Shown: positions 1 to 5,427 of the stretch, piece after piece
How positions within the stretch are numbered: position 1 is the stretch's first letter
Layout: each line of letters starts with the position of its first letter
Origin: Saprospiraceae bacterium
GTDB taxonomy: Bacteria; Bacteroidota; Bacteroidia; Chitinophagales; Saprospiraceae
Length of the DNA stretch: 5,427 nucleotides
Direction of reading: 5' to 3'
Assembly: GCA_027031145.1 (NCBI GenBank)
Contig: JALVEG010000054.1
Coordinates: 1-5,427, forward strand
The notes under the pieces: model-generated
Told to the model about the DNA's origin: nothing
The model's database searches: none
The model's input: only the letters and a program-made list of their open reading frames with translations
Program-made: the position numbers and the translations under genes

Positions 1-37
1 TCCGGTTTTATTTATAATTAATCTAAATTAGAAGATT

Positions 38-850
38 TTGAGCGTTTTTCGTGATTTGAAAAATCATAATCCCTGTGCTAAATCTTCAAAAACGATGAAA
101 TTGGGTGGTTTTCTGGCAGACACTATTTATAATACGATTGCTAATATTTCCTGCTTCGGACAATGCGACGGTTCTATACAAATAACAAATGTACAAAATG
201 CGGTTCAACCACTTTCTTATCTCTGGAGCAATGGACAGACTAGTGCTATCGATTCTGCTCTGTGCCCGGGAGATTACTTTATTACTATCACTGACAGCAA
301 TAATTGCAGTACTCTTGATACATTCAGTATCACCCAACCTTTAGAGCTTAAAATTCAAAATATTTCTAAAACAAATGTTACCGATTCTACTTCCACGGGA
401 AAAATACAAATTATTATTTCAGGTGGAATTCCACCTTATATTTACAACTGGTCAGGCCCCAATGGGTTTAATGCCTCAAGTCAGGACATCAATGATCTGT
501 TGCCGGGTTGTTACAAAGTGGAAATTAAAGATAAAAACGACTGTTCTGCATCTTCAGATGACATCTGCATTGAAGATAAAACCACTGCTACTATTGATTT
601 GGAAAAACAATTAAACATTCAAATTTTTCCTAATCCGGCTAATGGTATCCTATACATCAAATACAATAATGATAAAATAAATGGTAAAGATATTCACATC
701 AATATGTTTAGCATTTCAGGCTCAAAGGTAAAATCCGAATTTCAACTTGATAATAAAGTTGATATCAAAGATCTTGATGAAGGCATTTATCTGATAAAAG
801 TAAATACCAACGAAAGATCATTGATAAAGAAGATAGTGGTAATAAGGTAG
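38..850 (+). CDS. T9SS sorting-domain protein with two SprB-like repeats, probably a 5'-truncated adhesin
   Basis: From the TTG at 38 this is 270 residues; the first ATG in frame is at 95 (residue 20). Two SprB-like repeats are visible. Residues ~37-100 contain C39xxxC43DGSI, YLWSNG, LCPGDY and TDSNNC. Residues ~104-179 contain ISGGIPPYIYNW, LLPGCY and KDKNDC. A type A T9SS sorting domain follows from ~190 to 270, with the FPNPANG signature at 197-203 and a closing GIYLIKV...KKIVVIR strand. SprB repeats are known from the gliding adhesin of Flavobacterium johnsoniae, and the sorting domain takes proteins across the outer membrane after Sec export. There is no signal peptide at either start. 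An in-frame stop lies at 29-31 and the other two upstream frames are also closed. Residues 1-35 do not resemble the repeats. I infer the 3' remnant of a larger gene broken near the left edge, or a gene split by an error. The domain call is firm; the start and functionality are not. Confidence 0.75.
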   Translation: MSVFRDLKNHNPCAKSSKTMKLGGFLADTIYNTIANISCFGQCDGSIQITNVQNAVQPLSYLWSNGQTSAIDSALCPGDYFITITDSNNCSTLDTFSITQPLELKIQNISKTNVTDSTSTGKIQIIISGGIPPYIYNWSGPNGFNASSQDINDLLPGCYKVEIKDKNDCSASSDDICIEDKTTATIDLEKQLNIQIFPNPANGILYIKYNNDKINGKDIHINMFSISGSKVKSEFQLDNKVDIKDLDEGIYLIKVNTNERSLIKKIVVIR

Positions 851-895
851 AAAATAGAATTTCGTAATTATAAAATTTATTTAAAAATAGCAATT

Positions 896-1393
896 ATGAA
901 AAACAAAACAATTATTCTCATTTTATTAGCCTTTGTGTTTTTTATATTTCAAATGAGAAGTTTAAACGCACAGAGCCTTAGCCAATATATGATCTCAAGC
1001 TCAGAACAGGAATACTCTTCAGCCTCAGGAGTTCAATCCGTCTGGACATTGGGAGATTTTATGACAGAATATATTGGTAATAACAACAAGGCAACTCAAG
1101 GATTCTTACAAGCGGAATTATGGTATATTTCCTCTATTTATCCGCTAAGTAAAATCAATGCTAAAATTTATCCTAATCCGGCTTCATCTTATTTTAATAT
1201 TGAATTGCCGGAAAATGATTTTTTCAATATCCGGCTTATAAATAATCTTGGAAAAACCATTTTGGAAGCTCAAAATATAACAAGACTTCACAGACTTGAT
1301 ATATCGGGACTGATTCCTCAAACATATTTTTTAATAATTGAAAACAAAAATTCAAAAAGCCATTCTTCATTCAAATTAGTTCACATTAAATAA
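896..1393 (+). CDS. Small secreted protein with T9SS type A sorting domain
   Basis: The product has 165 residues. The ATG at 896 sits in an A/T-rich leader and opens a clear signal peptide: KNK n-region, hydrophobic core at residues ~5-18, and predicted cleavage after A25 (LNA|QSLSQ). The mature N-terminal part (26-~80) is a short module with WTLGD at 50-54 and TQGFLQ at 67-72. I recognise this pattern from many small Bacteroidota T9SS cargo proteins, but it has no known biochemical role. The sorting domain covers ~84-165, with YPNPASS at 92-98, an ELPENDFFNIRLINNLGK strand pair and a terminal lysine. The protein should be exported by Sec, moved across the outer membrane by T9SS, and then anchored or released. 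With only about 58 residues besides the sorting domain it is too small for a typical enzyme, so a structural, adaptor or anchoring role is inferred. It lies 9 bases upstream of the fibre-like gene, so the two are probably cotranscribed. Confidence 0.88.
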   Translation: MKNKTIILILLAFVFFIFQMRSLNAQSLSQYMISSSEQEYSSASGVQSVWTLGDFMTEYIGNNNKATQGFLQAELWYISSIYPLSKINAKIYPNPASSYFNIELPENDFFNIRLINNLGKTILEAQNITRLHRLDISGLIPQTYFLIIENKNSKSHSSFKLVHIK

Positions 1394-1402
1394 TCCATCA
1401 TC

Positions 1403-3358
1403 ATGAAAAAAATAACAATAATCATCACAATCTTATTAATTACGATTACATCAACTTATGCTCAAAATTCTTTTAAGTACCAGGCAGTATTCAGAGATAC
1501 TAATGACAAACCTTATATAAACACAAATATCGACCTGAGATTTACAATATTATCCGGAAATCCATCGGGAACAATAGTGTATAGCGAAAAACAAACGGTC
1601 GTTTCTTCATCAATTGGTATTGTAAGCGCAAATATCGGTGAAGGAACTGTTTTATCGGGAAACTTTATTGGCATTGACTGGTCATCAAATAAATATTATC
1701 TTAAAGTAGATGCAGACATCAATGGAACAGGAAATTATGTATTTTTCGGTACAAATATAATTTCTAAAGTGCCGATGGCGGTATATGCAGACAAATGTGG
1801 TGATACTGACGATGCAGATACAGATCCTCAAAATGAAATTCAATCCTTATCTTTTGATTCAAACACAAATCAGCTGAGCATTTCAAACGGCAATTCGGTT
1901 ACAATCCCAACAGGAGGAGACGATGCAGATGCTGATCCAAATAATGAAATACAAACAATATCAAAATCCGGAAATACCGTTTCTCTGAGTAAAAACGGAG
2001 GCTCTTTCATTGATGCAATTGATGATGCTGATAATGATCCTACAAATGAAATCCAGACTTTGTCAAAATCGGGAAATATTATTTCTCTTTCAAAAAACGG
2101 TGGATCTTTTACTGACGAAGTGGATGATGCAGATAATAACCCAAACAATGAAATTCAAACTTTGTCTAAAACAGGAAACACCATAACCTTATCCAAAAAC
2201 GGAGGATCTTTTATTGATGCAGTTGATGATTCGGATTCAGATAGCACAAATGAAATCCAGCAATTGCATTATGACTATATGACCAATGATTTTTGGATTG
2301 ACGGAGGTCAAGATACTTTTCATAACAATGGTTCTGATATTTGGTCATTAATCCAAACTCTTGAATACCCGTCCGGATTGAATAAAAAATGGGGACAAGC
2401 CAATTATCCTATTGTTATGAACAATTTTTTTGCGGACACTCAAAGTATAAAACATATAGATGTATCAGGTGATATTTGGTTTTATGATGGATTTTCCGGA
2501 CCTGTATTACATCTGTGGAATCAAAATATTCATTTTGACAGTATAGACGGGGATTTCATTATTGAACCACACAGTATAAGTTCTTTTTCAACATCTTTAA
2601 ACAAAGGATTTCATATAGATGATGACGGTTTATTTTTTCATGAGTATTTTGGTGCTCAATTCAAGCCAATAGATATAAACAGAAACTATGGAATAAGAAT
2701 GGTAAGTCCTGCGGGATTTAAAACTGTAGATATAAATAATACCAATGGAAACTTATTATTGTATCATGATAACGGAACTCAAAAAATTGAATTAAAAGAA
2801 TATATTAGTGGAAGTGGTGATATAACAACATACAATATAAACGGAAATCCTATTTGCTATCTAACTTCTGCAGGTACCAATCTTGATCATGGATATATTG
2901 CAGTTGGAAATGAAAATGGTTCTATCAAAGCCGGTATGTATGTTGATAACAATGACAAAGGACATATTTTTGCTGATATAAAAAATTTCGTCATGCAGGA
3001 TCCTGAAGATGATGAAAATATGATAATGTATGCCAGTTTGGAGGGCCCTGAAGCAGCGGCTTATGACAGGGGACGTGGCAAATTGGTTGATGGAAAAGTT
3101 TTTGTTCCATTCAAAAATCATTTTAAAAAAGTAGTAAATACCGCTGATATGACAATTCAGTTGACACCAATGTCTGCGGAATCAAAGGGACTTGCTGTAA
3201 CTCAAATAACAGAGGAAGGGTTTTGGGTTCAGGAACTTTATCAGGGAACAGGAAATTACAATTTCTTTTGGGAAGCAAAAGGAGTAAGAAAGGGATTTGA
3301 AGATTATAATATCAATGTACCAAAATCAACATTTATAATACAAAAAACGGTAAAATAA
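1403..3358 (+). CDS. Exported tail-fibre-like repeat protein (DADxDPxNEIQ repeats)
   Basis: The product has 651 residues. A signal peptide spans 1-20 (MKK, Ile/Thr-rich core, cleavage TYA|Q). Residues ~22-130 form a common Bacteroidota N-terminal domain marked by FKYQAVFRD (24-32), IDWSSNKYYLKVDAD (91-105) and SKVPMAVYA (121-129). Residues 136-~285 hold Asp-rich repeats of the type DDADxDPxNEIQ, with three regular 34-residue units flanked by divergent ones. A long central part (~285-525) has many short beta-like segments and no recognised domain. The C-terminal domain (~527-640) carries KNFVMQDP, EGPE at 547-550, LTP at 587-589 and FFWEAKGVR at 621-629. The EGPE/LTP domain occurs at the ends of many tail-fibre-like and collagen-like bacterial surface proteins, often next to S74-type chaperones; no S74 segment is evident here. 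There is no T9SS sorting domain, so the route past the periplasm is unclear. A trimeric surface fibre is the best guess. The domain pattern is solid; the function is inferred. Confidence 0.88.
   Translation: MKKITIIITILLITITSTYAQNSFKYQAVFRDTNDKPYINTNIDLRFTILSGNPSGTIVYSEKQTVVSSSIGIVSANIGEGTVLSGNFIGIDWSSNKYYLKVDADINGTGNYVFFGTNIISKVPMAVYADKCGDTDDADTDPQNEIQSLSFDSNTNQLSISNGNSVTIPTGGDDADADPNNEIQTISKSGNTVSLSKNGGSFIDAIDDADNDPTNEIQTLSKSGNIISLSKNGGSFTDEVDDADNNPNNEIQTLSKTGNTITLSKNGGSFIDAVDDSDSDSTNEIQQLHYDYMTNDFWIDGGQDTFHNNGSDIWSLIQTLEYPSGLNKKWGQANYPIVMNNFFADTQSIKHIDVSGDIWFYDGFSGPVLHLWNQNIHFDSIDGDFIIEPHSISSFSTSLNKGFHIDDDGLFFHEYFGAQFKPIDINRNYGIRMVSPAGFKTVDINNTNGNLLLYHDNGTQKIELKEYISGSGDITTYNINGNPICYLTSAGTNLDHGYIAVGNENGSIKAGMYVDNNDKGHIFADIKNFVMQDPEDDENMIMYASLEGPEAAAYDRGRGKLVDGKVFVPFKNHFKKVVNTADMTIQLTPMSAESKGLAVTQITEEGFWVQELYQGTGNYNFFWEAKGVRKGFEDYNINVPKSTFIIQKTVK
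1808..2260 (+). repeat. In-gene tandem repeats: three 102-bp units with divergent flanking units
   Basis: The regular units are 1919-2020, 2021-2122 and 2123-2224, each encoding 34 residues of the form DDADxDPxNEIQTLSKSGN...LSKNGGSF. A divergent 111-bp unit precedes them (1808-1918, DDADTDPQNEIQ... ending TIPTGG), and a decayed unit begins at 2225 (DDSDSDSTNEIQQL). By hand alignment, units 1 and 3 match at 76 of 102 bases and 27 of 34 residues; units 1 and 2 match at 74 of 102 bases and 26 of 34 residues. Many of the base differences are silent. The array is therefore an old, selected protein repeat and not a recent slippage product. The alternating Asp residues could bind Ca2+, but that is inference. 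Confidence 0.88.
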
Positions 3359-3370
3359 TCGTTAAAAACA

Positions 3371-4384
3371 ATGGCTTCGTTACGAAAAAAGCAGATATTT
3401 AATAATTATGAAACAGCATTTATTATATTTTCTATTATAATAGTTTTATTTTCATCTTGTTCCAAAGAATTTGAGGTAAAACGTCAGGATAATGCTATTA
3501 AAATTGCATCATTTTCAAAATATAGTTGTCAAAATCCTGTGTTTTCTCCTGACGGGCAATATTTGGTATATACTCGTTTCTTAAGAGGATACAATATCGG
3601 ACCATCTGAACTTGTAAAGATAAAAATAGATGGAAGTGCTGAAAAGATTATCGTATCTGCATCGGATGCCGATAATGTAAATGTTCCTCAAGGTAGTTGG
3701 GTCAAAAACAAAATATGTTTTTCTTCAGATCGAGGCGGAGGAGCTGATGAGATATGGATAGTCAAGGATGACGGTAGTGATTTAGAGCAGATTAGTTTCC
3801 ATGAAGAAAAAGACGGCATTTATTATATCGAACCTGTTTTTAATCCCAAAAATACAGATTTGATCGCATTTGAATATGTCAAAGGAGAAAATGACGCTAA
3901 TGCCATTCATCGAATTGCTTTGCTCAATGTAAATACAGGATCCATAAAGCTATTGACAGATACAACTTATGATGACAGATTGCCGGGATGGAGTCATGAC
4001 GGGAAGAAAATATTGTTTCAAAGAAATGAATATGGACAAGATGAGGGTTGGAAGATATATGTCGCTGATATTGACACAGAAAAATCCAATCCTTTATCTA
4101 ATATTCATTCTATCTCTTATGGCAACTCAGACGACACTGATTGCTCCTGGAGTTTTGATGATAAATATATACTAAGTTCAAGCAATCATGGAGGTCTGGA
4201 GGAACCAAATATATTCTTATTTTCAGTTGACAAAAGCCGTGTACCTGTAAGAGCAACATTTAGCAGTTCAAATGAAGATGGTGCAGCTGCTCAATCACCC
4301 AATGGAGAAAAAATCGCCTTTGAAAGCCATTATGGAGAAGAAGAAGATTATCCTTTAAGTATTTGGATTATTGAGCATCGATAA
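3371..4384 (+). CDS. Lipoprotein with TolB/PD40-type beta-propeller
   Basis: The product has 337 residues. The n-region (RKK at 5-7) and hydrophobic stretch 16-27 lead to a lipobox-like LFSSC, with C30 as the likely lipidated residue. SKEFE follows, resembling the Lys-plus-acidic surface-export signal described for Bacteroidota lipoproteins. Six WD40-like (PD40) motifs recur: NPVFSPDGQYLVYTR (55-69), a degenerate GSWVKNKICFSSD (108-120), EPVFNPKNTDLIAFEY (154-169), PGWSHDGKKILFQRN (205-219), CSWSFDDKYILSSS (258-271) and AAQSPNGEKIAFESH (306-320). Six blades fit a TolB-like propeller, which normally binds proteins or peptides; no catalytic motif is visible. The gene starts 12 bases after the fibre-like gene, suggesting a shared transcript and a role at the same surface structure, which is inference. 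The start at 3371 gives a rather long 29-residue signal peptide. A better-looking leader at 3408 is out of frame. It could also be an independent sensor or scaffold lipoprotein. Confidence 0.87.
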   Translation: MASLRKKQIFNNYETAFIIFSIIIVLFSSCSKEFEVKRQDNAIKIASFSKYSCQNPVFSPDGQYLVYTRFLRGYNIGPSELVKIKIDGSAEKIIVSASDADNVNVPQGSWVKNKICFSSDRGGGADEIWIVKDDGSDLEQISFHEEKDGIYYIEPVFNPKNTDLIAFEYVKGENDANAIHRIALLNVNTGSIKLLTDTTYDDRLPGWSHDGKKILFQRNEYGQDEGWKIYVADIDTEKSNPLSNIHSISYGNSDDTDCSWSFDDKYILSSSNHGGLEEPNIFLFSVDKSRVPVRATFSSSNEDGAAAQSPNGEKIAFESHYGEEEDYPLSIWIIEHR

Positions 4385-4402
4385 AAGGTCACAATACTCT
4401 TC

Positions 4403-4417
4403 AAAAAAAACTTTTTT
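4403..4417. terminator. Weak candidate bidirectional terminator between convergent genes
   Basis: An A8-C-T6 tract lies in the 31-base gap between the propeller lipoprotein and the converging regulator. It can fold as an A/T-only hairpin and provides a T-run at the end of the rightward genes and, on the other strand, a T-run just after the regulator stop. No GC stem is present, so a classic intrinsic terminator is not shown. The call rests on location and the homopolymer tracts only. Confidence 0.25.
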
Positions 4418-5427
4418 ATCCTCCCCTCAATCTCCTAGGTGAGACACCATACTCTTCCTTAAAAACTCTGCTGAAATATGCAGGATCATTAAATCCTGTG
4501 TCATAGGCTATTTCTGAGATATTCAAATCGGTAGTTTCCAGGAGTTCTTTTGCCTTTTGAAGCCGGATATGTCTTATAAATATAGCAGTTGATTTACCGG
4601 TTAATGCTTTGAGTTTACGATACAATTGGGTATCGCTCATTCTCATTAATTTTGCCAAAAATTCAGAATTAAGAAATGAATTATTTATATTATCGTTAAT
4701 ATTTTCTTTAATTTTAACTAAAAATTCCTGTTCAATACTTTTAGATCTGCTTCGTTTTATTTTGTTCCAATTAATTGGATCTTTGAATTTTTCCTGAAGT
4801 TTTTTACGCAATAGGATCAACTGTTCAAGACGAATATTTAGTTCCTCTATATTAAATGGCTTAGTCAAATATGCTTCAGCACCGTATTTCAACCCTTTTA
4901 GTTTATCTTCCTCAGCTACTCTGGCAGTCAGCATAATAATAGGAATATGGCTTGTCCTTATATCTTTTTTCAATTTTTCCAGCATCTCAAATCCATCCAT
5001 CACAGGCATCATCACATCACTGATAATTATATCCGGCACAATATTTATAGCTAATTTCAATCCCGATCTACCATTATTAGCATAACGAATCGAGTATTTA
5101 TCAGAAATGCTTGAAGAAATATATTTTGCTATATCCTGATTATCCTCAACTATCAAAACCATATCTTTATCATCAGAATCAGATTCGATTTTACCACTTT
5201 CATCTTCATCAATCAATGGTTCATTATGTTTAAAATCTTCAACAGATACAGTTGCAATATTCGTAATAGGAAAAACAAGTATAAAAGTACTTCCCTTGTC
5301 AACTTTGCTCTCAACCTCAATAGTTCCATCCATTAAATCAACCAGGTTTTTTACCATGGATAAACCAATTCCGGTACCTTCATTCCTGTTTTTTTTCCTG
5401 GTATCTATTTGATAAAACCTGTCGAAA
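4416..5427 (-). CDS. Hybrid two-component regulator: kinase C-terminus, receiver and AraC-type DNA-binding domain (5' partial)
   Basis: The frame is open to the right edge, so the true start lies outside the window; the ATG at 5357 falls inside the kinase domain and is not the start. Counting from the first full codon at 5426 gives 336 residues. Residues 1-53 are the end of a histidine-kinase ATPase domain: FDRFYQ F-box, EGTGIGLSMVK G-box at 16-26, and GSTFILVFP. An acidic linker follows (72-88). A receiver (~88-206) has the acidic pair E94-D95, phospho-acceptor D137 in ISDVMMPVMDG, T167 and K189 in LTKPF. An AraC-type HTH (~230-333) ends with ISEIAYDTGFNDPAYFSRVFKEEYGVSP. This is the single-polypeptide hybrid architecture common in Bacteroidota, where a membrane or periplasmic sensor controls nearby genes, often for glycan use. 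All receiver key residues are present, so it should be active. The ligand and targets cannot be read here; no SusC/SusD pair is in view. Confidence 0.95.
   Translation of the reverse strand, partial: FDRFYQIDTRKKNRNEGTGIGLSMVKNLVDLMDGTIEVESKVDKGSTFILVFPITNIATVSVEDFKHNEPLIDEDESGKIESDSDDKDMVLIVEDNQDIAKYISSSISDKYSIRYANNGRSGLKLAINIVPDIIISDVMMPVMDGFEMLEKLKKDIRTSHIPIIMLTARVAEEDKLKGLKYGAEAYLTKPFNIEELNIRLEQLILLRKKLQEKFKDPINWNKIKRSRSKSIEQEFLVKIKENINDNINNSFLNSEFLAKLMRMSDTQLYRKLKALTGKSTAIFIRHIRLQKAKELLETTDLNISEIAYDTGFNDPAYFSRVFKEEYGVSPRRLRGG

Noticed and set aside
86..337. Open frame of 83 codons on the - strand
   Set aside because: It is antisense to a well-supported SprB-like repeat, with no domain or start context of its own.
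375..614. Open frame of 79 codons on the + strand inside the SprB-like gene
   Set aside because: It overlaps the second SprB-like repeat in another frame, has no recognisable domain and has a composition unlike the neighbouring genes.
851..895. Possible promoter between the first two genes
   Set aside because: The gap is A/T-rich, but I find no convincing Bacteroidota-type TTTG / TAnnTTTG pair at proper spacing.
629..1183. Identical 12-mer CCTAATCCGGCT at 629-640 and 1172-1183
   Set aside because: Both copies encode the PNPA core of T9SS sorting domains, so the match reflects shared protein signature and codon preference and not a DNA-level repeat.
1870..2148. Open frame of 92 codons on the - strand across the repeats
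   Set aside because: It is antisense to the Asp-rich repeats, and its own repeated SASS/PPF pattern is only the reverse complement of the DNA repeats. The + strand has a signal peptide and recognised domains.
2861..3121. Open frame of 86 codons on the - strand
   Set aside because: It is antisense to the conserved EGPE-containing C-terminal domain and has no recognisable motif.
3969..4175. Open frame of 68 codons on the + strand inside the propeller gene
   Set aside because: It is an out-of-frame shadow of PD40 blades four and five.
4394..4457. Direct repeat ATACTCTTC at 4394-4402 and 4449-4457
   Set aside because: It is nine bases of simple composition, and one copy lies in the coding sequence of the regulator. 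Chance is sufficient and no mobile element lies between the copies.
4609..4797. Open frame of 62 codons on the + strand
   Set aside because: It is antisense to the AraC-type domain of the regulator; its Leu/Ile/Phe-rich content comes from A/T-rich complement DNA.

Overview
The window looks like chromosomal DNA from a member of the Bacteroidota, most likely a Saprospiria-type or related environmental lineage. The DNA is AT-rich and the genes start in A/T-rich leaders without Shine-Dalgarno motifs. Two proteins end in a type IX secretion (T9SS) type A sorting domain. One carries SprB-type repeats, one has the FKYQAVxRD N-terminal domain followed by DADxDPxNEIQ repeats, and the last is a fused histidine kinase / receiver / AraC regulator. 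All of these are typical of the phylum. The lineage below phylum is inference.

Layout: four genes run left to right on the + strand. (1) 38-850 has two SprB-like repeats and a T9SS sorting domain but no signal peptide, so it looks like the tail of a larger surface adhesin. (2) 896-1393 is a very small secreted protein with a signal peptide, a short conserved module and a T9SS sorting domain. (3) 1403-3358 is a 651-residue exported, repeat-bearing protein resembling a tail fibre, with a C-terminal domain containing EGPE and LTP motifs. (4) 3371-4384 is a lipoprotein predicted to be a six-bladed TolB/PD40-type propeller. Genes 2-3-4 are separated by only 9 and 12 bases and almost certainly form one transcription unit. 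Gene 1 lies 45 bases upstream and could belong to it. (5) On the - strand, converging on gene 4 with a 31-base gap, is the C-terminal part of a hybrid two-component regulator that runs off the right edge of the window.

Reading of the whole: genes 2-4 look like a cell-surface module made of a small T9SS cargo, a long fibre-like exported protein and an outer-membrane lipoprotein with a protein-binding propeller. A role in adhesion or surface display is inference from domain types and gene order. Nothing in the sequence fixes a ligand. The regulator may belong to a separate transcription unit, and control of the surface genes by it cannot be shown here. No RNA genes, insertion sequences, CRISPR arrays, origins or defence genes were seen. 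No stretch over 300 bases lacks a gene.
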